From Idiomarina aquatica (lineage in GTDB: Bacteria; Pseudomonadota; Gammaproteobacteria; Enterobacterales; Alteromonadaceae), in contig NZ_PIPS01000001.1 in NCBI RefSeq assembly GCF_003987185.1, positions 1,240,001-1,304,000 of the forward strand: a stretch of 64,000 bases of DNA, read 5' to 3'. The notes under the pieces are model-generated. The model saw only the letters and a program-made list of their open reading frames with translations, made no database searches and was not told the origin of the DNA. The position numbers were made by a program, and so were the translations under genes. Numbering within the stretch: position 1 is the stretch's first letter; the number at the start of each line of letters is the position of its first letter. This document shows positions 44,642-54,350 of the stretch, one piece after another.

Positions 44642-44668
44642 CGGGTTTCCGCCCTCCGCGGAAACCCG
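44642..44668 (+). other. Hairpin between norB and the CZB chemoreceptor
   Basis: Eleven-base perfect stem CGGGTTTCCGC/GCGGAAACCCG with loop CCTCC, 11 bp past the norB stop. There is no T run, so it may trim or stabilise the norB message rather than end it; AGGAGGAG for the next gene follows 15 bases later. Confidence 0.6.
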
Positions 44669-44690
44669 CTTATGCACTTTAGGAGGAGCC

Positions 44691-45800
44691 ATGCAGTTAA
44701 TCGAAAAGTTAGGTTACGTAAACCGCCTACAATGTTCCAGCAAACAACAGGATTTAACCCAGCGTATCGCTCAGCTTGAGTCAGACAACCAACAGTTGAG
44801 ATCTGAACTTGAGTCCGCTAACACCATCGTATCCAGACAGCAGCAAGAACTCGCTGACGTTCACCAGCGATTTGCATTCATCGAAAATTTCACGCAGTCA
44901 TTAGCCGGCTACCAGAATACCTTTTCGCGGCTAAGTGAATTGTTGCAACGCGAACGCGAAACGCTGCTGACCATTGATCAGAATAATCAGACCGGGGAGT
45001 CAACCATGTCTGCTGTGGTAGGCAACCTGAGCGCCATTGTCGATGACATTGAAGCCACCTCAGAAAGCGTTTCTGCATTGAAACACCACACTCAGGAAAT
45101 TGAAAAAACCAGCGCCGATGTCAGAGGCGTTGCCGAGACCACCAACTTGCTGAGTTTGAACGCCAACATCGAAGCGGCACGTGCCGGCGAACATGGTCGC
45201 GGCTTTACCGTCGTCGCAAACGAGGTAAGAGCTTTATCACAACGCACCACGGAGCTCACCGACCGCATTAACGACAAAGTCGGACAAATTGTGCTGGGGG
45301 TTGATGCAAGTCATAGCCGCAGTATTGAGGCGATGCAAACGACGCGCGACAATATTGCGTCCACAAAGCACTATCTGGCTTCGTTAGCAGAAGAAAATCA
45401 GCACATTAAACAGCTGAGCGGCAGCATTTCCAATAGCGCCTTACTGGCTCAAATTGAACTGGCGAATATTGAAGAAATGCAGTTAAGAATGGACGTCTAC
45501 CGGGTCTATCTCGGCACCCTCGCGGCGGAACAGTGTGATGTGGTCGACTCAAACACCTGCGGTATTGGCCGGTGGTACTATTCTGAGCTGTTTCGACAAC
45601 GGTTTAAATCTCATCACAGCTATCAGGCCATCGAAGCCCCGCATGATCAAGTGCATCAATGCGCTCAAGCGGTAGTCAACGCCGTACAAACGAACAATCG
45701 CCCGCTTGCACAACAAAAACTCGCTGAAATGGAGCAATACAATCGCGAGGTTAATGAACACATCCAGACGATGTCGGAGAACTTACTGGAGGAGGTATGA
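44691..45800 (+). CDS. Soluble chemoreceptor with CZB-type zinc-binding domain
   Basis: A 369-residue protein with no membrane segment. N-terminal coiled coil ~15-60, MCP signalling hairpin ~100-240 with tip [26 protein letters not shown] domain ~250-369. The CZB motif is Hx[WFYL]...CxxGxW...HxxxH; here C290 (CGIGRW), H318 and H322 (PHDQVH) are present, but the first His appears replaced by M263 (M-Q-L). Cytoplasmic CZB receptors sense oxidants such as hypochlorite. Its place behind norB suggests response to nitric oxide or nitrate respiration, which is inference. Confidence 0.85.
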   Translation: MQLIEKLGYVNRLQCSSKQQDLTQRIAQLESDNQQLRSELESANTIVSRQQQELADVHQRFAFIENFTQSLAGYQNTFSRLSELLQRERETLLTIDQNNQTGESTMSAVVGNLSAIVDDIEATSESVSALKHHTQEIEKTSADVRGVAETTNLLSLNANIEAARAGEHGRGFTVVANEVRALSQRTTELTDRINDKVGQIVLGVDASHSRSIEAMQTTRDNIASTKHYLASLAEENQHIKQLSGSISNSALLAQIELANIEEMQLRMDVYRVYLGTLAAEQCDVVDSNTCGIGRWYYSELFRQRFKSHHSYQAIEAPHDQVHQCAQAVVNAVQTNNRPLAQQKLAEMEQYNREVNEHIQTMSENLLEEV

Positions 45801-46072
45801 GCCGTAAACCAAATACCAAAACAGCCATGTACCAGCTACTGGATACCATTCGCGAACACATTCCATTCGGTTTAAAAGAGGCGGATATGTGCCAGGGCAT
45901 TTGCCGCGGGTGTTCGAAAAAAATGATGGAAATGCTTGATGCCGAAGTCAGCCAGTGGCAAGCCGATCTCGATAACGACTTGGCTGAACCGACCCTGGCT
46001 GACCTGGTGTTTATGGAAAAACTGGCACGCCGCACAAAAAAAATCTTACAGCGTAATCATTTGATGAACTAA
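45797..46072 (+). CDS. Small cysteine-motif protein of unknown function
   Basis: A 91-residue protein. Cysteines 32, 36 and 39 form CQGICRGC, a Cx3Cx2C pattern that could hold a metal or iron-sulfur cluster; the rest is helical and charged. It overlaps the chemoreceptor gene by 4 bp (ATGA), so translation is coupled and it belongs to the norB transcript unless the hairpin ends it. I do not recognise a characterised family. Confidence 0.65.
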   Translation: MSRKPNTKTAMYQLLDTIREHIPFGLKEADMCQGICRGCSKKMMEMLDAEVSQWQADLDNDLAEPTLADLVFMEKLARRTKKILQRNHLMN

Positions 46073-46707
46073 CTGAGTAGATAAACGTGTTCAGTTACGG
46101 GGTTTTCCTCGGTTGAGGTACCGTTGATCACGCCTTCGTCGGACTCCAACTGTTCAATACTGAAGCGCTGGCCAAAACCGGATTCCACCTCACCTTCGGT
46201 GACTGAAAACGGTGGCCCCTGCCGAAAACCAACCGGGTATTGCAGTGTAATCAACAACCCCTGCGCTGCGGGCGGTAATTGTTCACTTAACTGCTTAACG
46301 TAACGGCTGCGCATTTCCGGCGGCAACGCTATCATGGCGGCACGATCATACCAGACATCAACCTCAGCAAGGTCCTGCGCAGTTAACGCAAAAAAATCAC
46401 CAACCCAGACCACCAGTTGCCCACACGCGTACTGCTTAAACACGCCTTGCTGAGTGATCTCAGCGGTCAGACCGTTTTCCTCGAACAGTTGAGCGACGGC
46501 CAGCTCACTGAGTTCAACGCCAAAAACGCGATAGCCCTGAGCCATCAACCAAATTAGATCGTTGGACTTGCCACATAAGGGGACGAATACCAATGATCCA
46601 GGCTTAGCGAAGGTTTTAAAATAGCGACAAAGCATGTCATGCGGCTGCGGACGATGAAAACCTATCTGTTGGTTTTGCCAACGTTCATGCCAAAAGCTGG
46701 CTTCCAT
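46069..46707 (-). CDS. tpm: Thiopurine S-methyltransferase
   Basis: A 212-residue SAM methyltransferase with the bacterial TPMT marks: FWHERWQNQQIGFH at the N-terminus, VPLCGKSNDLIWL (SAM loop), GVELSELAVAQ and VWYDRAAMIALPPEMR. Bacterial members methylate selenium and tellurium compounds as well as thiols. Overlaps the end of the small cysteine gene by 4 bp, converging. Confidence 0.93.
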   Translation of the reverse strand: MEASFWHERWQNQQIGFHRPQPHDMLCRYFKTFAKPGSLVFVPLCGKSNDLIWLMAQGYRVFGVELSELAVAQLFEENGLTAEITQQGVFKQYACGQLVVWVGDFFALTAQDLAEVDVWYDRAAMIALPPEMRSRYVKQLSEQLPPAAQGLLITLQYPVGFRQGPPFSVTEGEVESGFGQRFSIEQLESDEGVINGTSTEENPVTEHVYLLS

Positions 46708-46723
46708 GTATTACTCCTAAACT

Positions 46724-46750
46724 AAAAAAGCACCCGCAAAGGGTGCCTTT
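46724..46750 (-). terminator. Terminator of narGHJI-ppiC
   Basis: Stem GCACCC/GGGTGC (46730-46735, 46741-46746) with a five-base loop; on the minus strand followed by TTTTTT. It lies 37 bp past the ppiC stop, before tpm. Confidence 0.8.
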
Positions 46751-46786
46751 TACTGTGTAAAAGATCCAGTCAAGTTCGATGCTATT

Positions 46787-47554
46787 TTATTGCAACAGCG
46801 GCGATCCTGTACTGGCAAAATCGAAACCTTTAATCTCCGCCTCATTTGCCAGTGCCTGAATGTATTGTGATACGGCTTTGCGGTGTACTTTCTCTTCAAG
46901 ATACTCCGCCACTTTTTCACGTACCGCTTCGTACGGAAGCGCCTTGCCTTCAATTTTATGATCCACCGACACTACATGGAAGCCATAGCGGGTTTCCACC
47001 GGGTATTTCATGATACCGGTGTCAGCCGTAAACAACTGACGCTCAAACTCTGGAACCGTTTGCCCTTTGCTCAATTGACCCAAATTACCATCGGTTTCCT
47101 TCGATGGACAGGATGAGTATTGGCGTGCAAGCTGAGCAAAATCATCGCCTTGATTCAGTTGTTCGATTAACTGCTCGGCCATGCGCTTAGCATTCACCCG
47201 TTCGAGATCATCATCCGGTGCTGCAGCCAGCAAAATATGCCGTGCTTCCACAATGGGTGACGTTTTAAAGCGTTCAGGGTTTTGCTCAAAATACTGGCGA
47301 CACGCCTGCTCATCCGCACTTGGCCGGGCAACCTCGCGTTCAATCAGCACTTCAATAAAGTCATCTTCGGCACCCTGTGCGGCATCATCAAGCACTTCGA
47401 TACCGAGCTCCTTTGCCCGCTGTTTAAACAATTCCCCAATAACCAGGGCTTCAGCTGCTTTACTCATCGCTTCTTCGCGAGTATCCGCAGGGTGATATTG
47501 CATTTCTTCCAGGATTGCTTTTTCCGGAATTTCAACGTGATTAACTTGAATCAT
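46787..47554 (-). CDS. PpiC/NifM-type peptidyl-prolyl isomerase of the nar operon
   Basis: A 255-residue protein: N-terminal SurA/NifM-like helical part, then a parvulin domain at ~125-225 (VEARHILLAAAPDDD, GDDFAQLARQYSSCPSKETDGNLGQL, VETRYGFHVVSVD). No signal peptide, so cytoplasmic. A similar gene follows narI in pseudomonads, where it is thought to aid nitrate reductase assembly. 45 bp after narI. Confidence 0.88.
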   Translation of the reverse strand: MIQVNHVEIPEKAILEEMQYHPADTREEAMSKAAEALVIGELFKQRAKELGIEVLDDAAQGAEDDFIEVLIEREVARPSADEQACRQYFEQNPERFKTSPIVEARHILLAAAPDDDLERVNAKRMAEQLIEQLNQGDDFAQLARQYSSCPSKETDGNLGQLSKGQTVPEFERQLFTADTGIMKYPVETRYGFHVVSVDHKIEGKALPYEAVREKVAEYLEEKVHRKAVSQYIQALANEAEIKGFDFASTGSPLLQ

Positions 47555-47599
47555 AATACTGTCCTTGAGGGGACTGTTGTCCCCTCTACTGCATAAATC

Positions 47600-48316
47600 T
47601 TAGCGGGCGAACTTTTTCCGCACCACTTGGTGCTGACGCGCAACATACTGCACCGGTACGCTGAACATATGCACCAGTCGCGAAAATGGGAAGATAAGGA
47701 AAATGGTCATCCCCAACACCACGTGCAGCTTGAACACCCAATCCACCGGCGTATTGGCGATCGCTGCCACGGCATCAACCGGATCCAGGGTGACGATGTT
47801 CTGAGCCCAGGTCATTAAGGCCACCATAACCGCTGCTTTCTCACCTTCAGCACCGTAAGTGACGTGGCTGATAGAGTAGAAAATCGACACCAGACCCAAT
47901 ACCAGTTGCGCCAGCAAAATCCACAACAGCAGAATATCCATGGTCGAGCTGTTGGCACGAACCCGCGTGTTGTTCATGCGACGGTTGACAAGAATTGCTA
48001 AGCCATACAAGCAGATCAGACCAAAGATGCCACCCATAATGATAGCAACCCACTGTTTCATCTCATTGGTTACGCCCAGCATATGCCAGATTGGTTTAGG
48101 GGTCAGCAAGCCGACCAGGTGACCAAAGAAAATACCAATGATACCGATGTGAAACGGCAGACTGCCTTTGCGCAGCTGTTTACTTTCCAAAATCTGGCTG
48201 GAGCTGGTCTTCCACGTATATTGTTCGCGGTCGTAGCGAATCCAGGTTCCGATAAAAAATACAGCCAGGGCAATATAAGGATATACGCCGAAGGCCAACA
48301 TATTAATGTAATCCAT
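47600..48316 (-). CDS. narI: Respiratory nitrate reductase gamma subunit
   Basis: A 238-residue membrane subunit with five helices and two b hemes. Axial histidines H56 and H66 (FHIGIIGIFFGH) and H198 and H216 (KLHVVLG, RLVHMF). It oxidises quinol. The frame opens 63 bp upstream, but ATG 48316 has AAGGAGAG and starts the conserved MDYINMLAFGVYPY. Confidence 0.96.
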   Translation of the reverse strand: MDYINMLAFGVYPYIALAVFFIGTWIRYDREQYTWKTSSSQILESKQLRKGSLPFHIGIIGIFFGHLVGLLTPKPIWHMLGVTNEMKQWVAIIMGGIFGLICLYGLAILVNRRMNNTRVRANSSTMDILLLWILLAQLVLGLVSIFYSISHVTYGAEGEKAAVMVALMTWAQNIVTLDPVDAVAAIANTPVDWVFKLHVVLGMTIFLIFPFSRLVHMFSVPVQYVARQHQVVRKKFAR

Positions 48317-48326
48317 GATGCTCTCC

Positions 48327-49070
48327 TTAAATCCCTGAAACTTTGCGTGGCTGTGCGTTGCCTGACTGCAACAGCTCATCCGTATTCAACGGCACAAACT
48401 GATCGCGGCGCTGGCTTTCTGACGGACGATGTTGTGCGGTTGGGCACCCCTGGGTTTGATCCGTACCGGTAAAGGTAACCGCTTCCTCTTCCCAGACTTT
48501 GTCCAACGCTTTCGCCGTATCGTCACGTTTTTCATCCGCAATTTGGCGGCGCACATCATCGAGATCGATGTCGATGCCTGACGCATGCAACAGCACTTCA
48601 AACAACAGTGAGTAGTTACTGCCACGCTGTTCCAGACGAGCCGTAAGCAGTGCCAAAATATGCGCCACTTCTTCCAAGCCCAGACGCGCGTTGTCGTCGC
48701 CTTGTGTTGATAAAAACTCTAGGTACAGCGGGATATAATCGGGCAGTTCCTTAACGCCCAATTCCAACCCGGCCTGTTTGTATTGATTGTTTAAATCAAC
48801 CATCGCCTGACCACGGTCACGAGATTCACCATGGACGTGTTCGAACAGCAGCAATGACAATGCCCGGCCGCGCTCAAACAAGCTGTCGTATTCCGACTGC
48901 CAGTCCATCAACCGCATCTCGCAGCGACTGTGTAAAAATTCCAATAGCGCGGCTTTGTCGTTAGCGGCCAGAGTGGACTGCTCAATCAACCCTTCAAGTT
49001 CTGCCCGAGCCTCAATCAGCTCGGGTTTCGGGTAGTCCAGTAATAAAGAAATAACCTGTAAAACTTGCAT
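48327..49070 (-). CDS. narJ: Nitrate reductase assembly chaperone
   Basis: A 247-residue all-helical chaperone of the TorD/NarJ family. SLLLFEHVHGESRDRGQAM and LPDYIPLYLEFLS are characteristic. It holds apo-NarGH for cofactor insertion. The C-terminal ~60 residues (after AVTFTGTD) are polar and probably disordered. Four bp after narH. Confidence 0.94.
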   Translation of the reverse strand: MQVLQVISLLLDYPKPELIEARAELEGLIEQSTLAANDKAALLEFLHSRCEMRLMDWQSEYDSLFERGRALSLLLFEHVHGESRDRGQAMVDLNNQYKQAGLELGVKELPDYIPLYLEFLSTQGDDNARLGLEEVAHILALLTARLEQRGSNYSLLFEVLLHASGIDIDLDDVRRQIADEKRDDTAKALDKVWEEEAVTFTGTDQTQGCPTAQHRPSESQRRDQFVPLNTDELLQSGNAQPRKVSGI

Positions 49071-49074
49071 CTGA

Positions 49075-50610
49075 TTACTCCTTCATCGTTACAGGGATGA
49101 CCTGGCGGACGGTTTGCTTCTTCGCGCCAAACAAGTTCACACCGTTATTGCCATCGCTACAGCCGTTGCCGAAGCTAAAGCCGCAGCCGCCTTTCATGTC
49201 GTACGCATTTTCGGCGTATGCGCGGTGACTGGTCGGAATCACAAAACGATCTTCGTAATCAGCCAAAGCCATGTAACGGTACATTTCTTCAACCTGATTT
49301 TTACTCAAGCCGACTTGTTTCAGCACATTCAGGTCTTCCACGCCATCAACATGGTGTGAGCGCATGTAGGAGCGCATAGCAATCATGCGTTCCAGCGCCC
49401 GAATGATCGGTTTCTCGTCGCCCGCCGTCAGCAAGTTGGCCAGGTAACGCAGCGGAATACGCAGCGACTTCAGATCCGGAATTTCTCCGTCCATGCCCAC
49501 ATGACCGGCTTCTACTGCGCTTTGAATCGGCGACAGCGGCGGTACGTACCAAACCATTGGCAAGGTCCGGTATTCAGGGTGCAATGGCAGTGCGACTTTC
49601 CACTGCATCGCCATCATGTAAACCGGCGAGCGCTGTGCCGCTTTAATCCAGTTTTCAGCAATACCTTCTTTACGCGCTGCTTCCTGCACTTCCGGATCGT
49701 GCGGGTCAAGGAAGATACCTAACTGCTCTTCGTACAGATCCTGCTCGTTTGGTGTATTTGCCGCCTCTTCGATTCGGTCGGCATCGTAAAGCAACACGCC
49801 TAAGTAACGGATACGGCCAACACACGTTTCTGAACAGGTGGTCGGCTGACCGGCTTCGATACGCGGGTAGCAGAACGTACACTTTTCGGACTTACCGGTT
49901 TTCCAGTTATAGTAAATTTTCTTGTATGGGCAGCCTGATACACACATCCGCCAACCACGACACTTGTCCTGATCAATCAAGACAATGCCGTCTTCTTCAC
50001 GCTTGTAAATGGCACCGGATGGACAAGCTGCGACACACGCAGGGTTCAGACAGTGCTCACACAGACGTGGCAAGTACATCATGAAGGTTTTTTCGAACTG
50101 GCCGTAAATGTCCTTCTGTACAACGTCATCGAAGTTTTTATCTTTTTTACGCTTTTCGAACTCGGTGCCAAGAATTTCTTCCCAGTTAGGACCCCATTCG
50201 ATTTTTTCCATGCGTTTACCGGTGATCAGTGACCGCGGGCGCGCGGTCGGCTGATGTTTACTCGGTTTTGCCGTGTGTAAGTGTTGATAATCAAAATCAA
50301 ACGGCTCGTAATAGTCGTCAATTTCAGGTAAATCCGGATTACCAAAGATGTTCGCCAGCACTCGGCGTTTGCTACCAATCTTAAGTTCCAGGTTGCCCTT
50401 TTTATTGCGCGACCAACCACCGTTCCATTTATCCTGGTTTTCCCATTCTTTCGGGAAACCGATACCCGGCTTGGTTTCAACGTTATTGAACCAGGCATAC
50501 TCGACCCCTTCACGCGAGGTCCAGACGTTTTTGCAGGTGATGGAGCAAGTATGACAGCCGATACACTTGTCCAAATTCAGCACCATGCCAATTTGAGCTC
50601 TTACTTTCAT
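49075..50610 (-). CDS. narH: Respiratory nitrate reductase beta subunit
   Basis: A 511-residue iron-sulfur subunit with four cysteine groups. First: CIGCHTCSITCKNVW. Later: CEHCLNPACVAACPSG, CRGWRMCVSGCPYKK (a Trp in place of one Cys, the mark of the 3Fe-4S cluster) and KCTFCYPRIEAGQPTTCSETC. It carries electrons from NarI to NarG. 20 bp after narG. Confidence 0.97.
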   Translation of the reverse strand: MKVRAQIGMVLNLDKCIGCHTCSITCKNVWTSREGVEYAWFNNVETKPGIGFPKEWENQDKWNGGWSRNKKGNLELKIGSKRRVLANIFGNPDLPEIDDYYEPFDFDYQHLHTAKPSKHQPTARPRSLITGKRMEKIEWGPNWEEILGTEFEKRKKDKNFDDVVQKDIYGQFEKTFMMYLPRLCEHCLNPACVAACPSGAIYKREEDGIVLIDQDKCRGWRMCVSGCPYKKIYYNWKTGKSEKCTFCYPRIEAGQPTTCSETCVGRIRYLGVLLYDADRIEEAANTPNEQDLYEEQLGIFLDPHDPEVQEAARKEGIAENWIKAAQRSPVYMMAMQWKVALPLHPEYRTLPMVWYVPPLSPIQSAVEAGHVGMDGEIPDLKSLRIPLRYLANLLTAGDEKPIIRALERMIAMRSYMRSHHVDGVEDLNVLKQVGLSKNQVEEMYRYMALADYEDRFVIPTSHRAYAENAYDMKGGCGFSFGNGCSDGNNGVNLFGAKKQTVRQVIPVTMKE

Positions 50611-50630
50611 CGTGTTGTCCTCACTCCGAT

Positions 50631-53600
50631 TTATTCAGTATCCAGGAAGTCGACTTTGTCCATCTTGCGGACCACCACGAATTCATCGCGGTTACAGCCT
50701 ACTGTCCCGTAGTAGTTAAAGCCGTATGCCTGTTGTGCGTAACCACCGATCATGTGGGTTGGCTTCATCACGACACGCGTTACTGAGTTGTGGATACCAC
50801 CACGGGTACCTGTCAGCTCAGATCCAGGCATGTTCAAGATACGTTCCTGAGCGTGGTACATCATGCTCATACCTTCTGGTACACGCTGAGATACAACCGC
50901 TCGGGCACATATTGAACCGTTAACGTTAAAGATTTCGATCCAGTCGTTATCCTCAACACCCGCTGCCTTCGCATCGATCTCACTCAGCCACACAATAGGG
51001 CCACCCCGCGATAGGGTTTGCATTAACAGGTTGTCGGAGTAAGTACTGTGGATACCCCACTTCTGGTGCGGCGTGATCCAGTTCAGTACAATCTCTTTAT
51101 TGCCGTTCTGGCGCTTGTTCAGCACCGGAGCCACTGTTTTCAGATTAATCGGTGGCTTGTACGCACACAGCGTTTCACCAAAGTCACGCATCCACTCGTG
51201 ATCCTGATAGAACTGTTGACGTCCGGTAATGGTACGCCATGGAATCAGCTCGTGTACGTTGGTGTAACCGGCGTTATAAGAGACATGTTCATCTTCCAGA
51301 CCTGACCAGGTCGGTGACGAAATGATCTTACGCGGTTGCGCCACGATATCGCGGAAGCGGATCTTTTCTTCCTCTTTCGGCTTCGCCAAATGAGTGTGAT
51401 CGCGTCCTGTCAGTTCGCCCAGTGCAGCCCATGCTTTTACGGCAACGTGACCGTTCGTTTCCGGTGCCAGTGACAAGATGGTTTCACAGGCATCAATCGC
51501 CGTTTCGATCTTCGGACGACCTTTGTTGACACCTTCTTCAACGTGCGTGCGGTTCAGCTTGCCCAGGAACGCCACTTCTTCTTTGGTATCCCAGTTAATG
51601 CCTTTACCGCCGTTACCCAGTTCGTCCATCAACGGACCCAACGAGGTGAAACGGTGATAAGTGTTCGGATAGTCACGCTCAACCACAGTAATGTTTGGCA
51701 TGGTTTTACCCGGAATGGCTTCGACTTCACCTTTCCACCATGCTTTACCACCGTATGGCTGTGCCAGCTCACCCGGCGAGTCATGTTGTAACGGTACGGT
51801 CACAACATCCTGCTCAACACCCAGGTGCCCCTGACTGATGCGCGAAAAGTCTTTGGCGATACCTTTAAAGATGTCCCAGTCCGACTGTGCTTCCCAAACC
51901 GGATCAACGGCCGCCGTTAACGGGTGAATAAACGGATGCATATCCGAGGTATTCATGTCGTCTTTTTCGTACCAGGTTGCCGTCGGCAACACGATGTCTG
52001 AATACAAACACGTGGTCGACATACGGAAATCCAGTGTGGTCAGTAGATCGATTTTTCCTTCCGGCGCTTCATCAACCCATTCCACGTCTTCCGGCTTCTT
52101 ACCGCCAAAATCACCGAGGTCTTTGCCCAGCAGACCGTGCTTAGTACCCAGTAAGTGCTTCAGCATGTACTCATGCCCTTTACCGGATGAACCGAGCAGG
52201 TTTGAACGCCAGATAAACAGGTTGCGCGGGAAGTTCTTCGGATCGTCCGGTTGCTCACAGGCAAACTTAAGCTCACCTTTCTTCAACTGATCGACGATGT
52301 AGTCTTTAACATCCATGCCCGCTTTCTCGGCAGCCTTAACCAGACCCAGGGGGTTGGTTCCCAACTGCGGTGCCGACGGTAGCCAGCCCATACGTTCAGC
52401 ACGGGTGTTGTAATCAAGAATAGTGCTGTTCCACTTATCCTTATTGGCCAGCGGTGATACCACTTCGCTCATATCAAGCTTTTCGTAGCGCCACTGATCT
52501 GAGTGGTTGTAGAAGAACGAGGTGCCGTTCATGTGGCGCGGCGGACGCTGCCAGTCCAATCCAAAGGCCAGCGGCTGCCAGCCGGTTTGCGGACGCAGTT
52601 TTTCCTGGCCAACATAGTGTGCCCAGCCACCACCGGATTGACCGATACAACCACACATCATCAACATATTGATCAGGCCACGATAGCTCATGTCCATGTG
52701 ATACCAGTGGTTGATTGCTGCACCGACAATCACCATGGAACGGCCTTTGGTCTTATCGGCGTTGCGGCCGAACTCTGTCGCCACACGGATGACATCTTCT
52801 GGTTTAACGCCAGTGATGTGCTCCTGCCATGCCGGCGTGTAAGGTACGTTATCGCTGTAATCTTTAGCGCGATTTTCATCGTTAATGCCGTTATCAACGC
52901 CATACTGCGCCAACATCAGGTCAAATACCGTCGCGACATATGCGGTTTCGCCGTTGGCCAGCTCAACTTTTTTAGCCGGAATTTTGCGTACCTGAACTTC
53001 GTCATGTTCGGTGTGTTGGAAGTACTCATACTCGTGCGGCGCACTGCCGAAGTATGGGAAGCCGACTTCAACCACTTCGTCATGGTTGTCTTTCAACGAC
53101 AATTGCAGATCCAGCTCACCTTGTTTGTCTTTCTGCTCCAGGTTCCACTTACCTTTCTCGCCCCAGCGATATCCAATCGAACCGTTCGGGCTGGTCAGAC
53201 GTTGGTCTTTGCTGTTTATGGCAATGGTTTTCCAGTCTGGGTTGTTTTCTTCGCCCAAATTGTCAACCAAGTCAGCAGCACGTAGGAAACGGCCCTGATT
53301 CAGAACTTTTTCACCCGGCTCCAGCATCACCAACATCGGCATGTCGGTGTAGCGAGTGACGTAGTCGTGGAAATACTGGCTTTGCTTATTCACGTAAAAC
53401 TCTTTCAGAATAACGTGACCAAATGCCATTGCCAGTGCCGAGTCCGTACCCTGACGCGGTGCTAACCAGGTATCACCAAATTTTGATGCTTCCGAGTAAT
53501 CCGACGTGATGACACAGGTTTTGGTGCCTTTATAACGAACTTCCGTTAAGAAGTGCGCGTCCGGTGTACGTGTTTGAGGGACGTTCGAACCCCAGACAAT

Positions 53601-54350
53601 AATGTAGTTTGAGTTATACCAGTCAGCGGATTCCGGTACGTCCGTCTGCTCACCCCATACTTGCGGTGAAGCTGGCGGTAAGTCACAGTACCAATCGTAG
53701 AAACTCAGGCAGTTACCACCGATCAATGACAAATAACGGGCGCCGGCAGCGTAAGACACCATCGACATCGCCGGGATCGGTGAGAAGCCGCTGATACGGT
53801 CTGGTCCGTAGGTTTTGGCGGTGTAAACGTTTGACGCGGCGATGATTTCATTCACTTCTTTCCAGTCAGCACGAACAAAACCACCCATACCACGGGCTTG
53901 CTTATAACTTTTCGCTTTTTTTGGATCGGTGACAATGGATTCCCAGGCTTTTACCGGATCCTTATGCTTTTCTTTGGCCTCACGCCATAGCGTCATCAGT
54001 TGCTGACGTACTTTAGGGTATTTCAGACGGTTGGCACTGTAGATATACCAAGAATAACTTGCCCCACGAGGACAGCCCCGCGGCTCATGGTTCGGCAGGT
54101 CAGGACGCGTCCGCGGATAGTCCGTTTGCTGAGTTTCCCAGGTGACCAGTCCGTCTTTGACATAGATTTTCCAACTACAGGAACCGGTACAGTTAACGCC
54201 ATGGGTAGAGCGCACGATTTTGTCGTGCTGCCAACGCTGGCGGTACCCTTGTTCCCACGTACGGTCTTCATCCGTAGTCACACCGTGACCATCAGAAAAA
54301 GATTCTTTATGCGTTTTGAAGAAACGCAGTTTTTCGAGTAGACGACTCAT
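50631..54350 (-). CDS. narG: Respiratory nitrate reductase alpha subunit
   Basis: A 1239-residue molybdenum enzyme. FS0 cluster ligands H50, C54, C58 and C93 stand at the same numbers as in E. coli NarG. The molybdenum Asp lies in ESADWYNSNYIIVWGSNVPQTRTPDAHF. The N-terminal twin-arginine-like remnant is absent or degenerate (MSRLLEKLRFFKTHKESF), as expected for a cytoplasm-facing subunit. It reduces nitrate to nitrite. First gene of narGHJI-ppiC. Several NarL-type heptamers precede it. Confidence 0.98.
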   Translation of the reverse strand: MSRLLEKLRFFKTHKESFSDGHGVTTDEDRTWEQGYRQRWQHDKIVRSTHGVNCTGSCSWKIYVKDGLVTWETQQTDYPRTRPDLPNHEPRGCPRGASYSWYIYSANRLKYPKVRQQLMTLWREAKEKHKDPVKAWESIVTDPKKAKSYKQARGMGGFVRADWKEVNEIIAASNVYTAKTYGPDRISGFSPIPAMSMVSYAAGARYLSLIGGNCLSFYDWYCDLPPASPQVWGEQTDVPESADWYNSNYIIVWGSNVPQTRTPDAHFLTEVRYKGTKTCVITSDYSEASKFGDTWLAPRQGTDSALAMAFGHVILKEFYVNKQSQYFHDYVTRYTDMPMLVMLEPGEKVLNQGRFLRAADLVDNLGEENNPDWKTIAINSKDQRLTSPNGSIGYRWGEKGKWNLEQKDKQGELDLQLSLKDNHDEVVEVGFPYFGSAPHEYEYFQHTEHDEVQVRKIPAKKVELANGETAYVATVFDLMLAQYGVDNGINDENRAKDYSDNVPYTPAWQEHITGVKPEDVIRVATEFGRNADKTKGRSMVIVGAAINHWYHMDMSYRGLINMLMMCGCIGQSGGGWAHYVGQEKLRPQTGWQPLAFGLDWQRPPRHMNGTSFFYNHSDQWRYEKLDMSEVVSPLANKDKWNSTILDYNTRAERMGWLPSAPQLGTNPLGLVKAAEKAGMDVKDYIVDQLKKGELKFACEQPDDPKNFPRNLFIWRSNLLGSSGKGHEYMLKHLLGTKHGLLGKDLGDFGGKKPEDVEWVDEAPEGKIDLLTTLDFRMSTTCLYSDIVLPTATWYEKDDMNTSDMHPFIHPLTAAVDPVWEAQSDWDIFKGIAKDFSRISQGHLGVEQDVVTVPLQHDSPGELAQPYGGKAWWKGEVEAIPGKTMPNITVVERDYPNTYHRFTSLGPLMDELGNGGKGINWDTKEEVAFLGKLNRTHVEEGVNKGRPKIETAIDACETILSLAPETNGHVAVKAWAALGELTGRDHTHLAKPKEEEKIRFRDIVAQPRKIISSPTWSGLEDEHVSYNAGYTNVHELIPWRTITGRQQFYQDHEWMRDFGETLCAYKPPINLKTVAPVLNKRQNGNKEIVLNWITPHQKWGIHSTYSDNLLMQTLSRGGPIVWLSEIDAKAAGVEDNDWIEIFNVNGSICARAVVSQRVPEGMSMMYHAQERILNMPGSELTGTRGGIHNSVTRVVMKPTHMIGGYAQQAYGFNYYGTVGCNRDEFVVVRKMDKVDFLDTE

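Noticed and set aside
52503-53285. 260-codon open frame opposite narG
   Set aside because: Shadow of narG codon usage; no ribosome site or family match.
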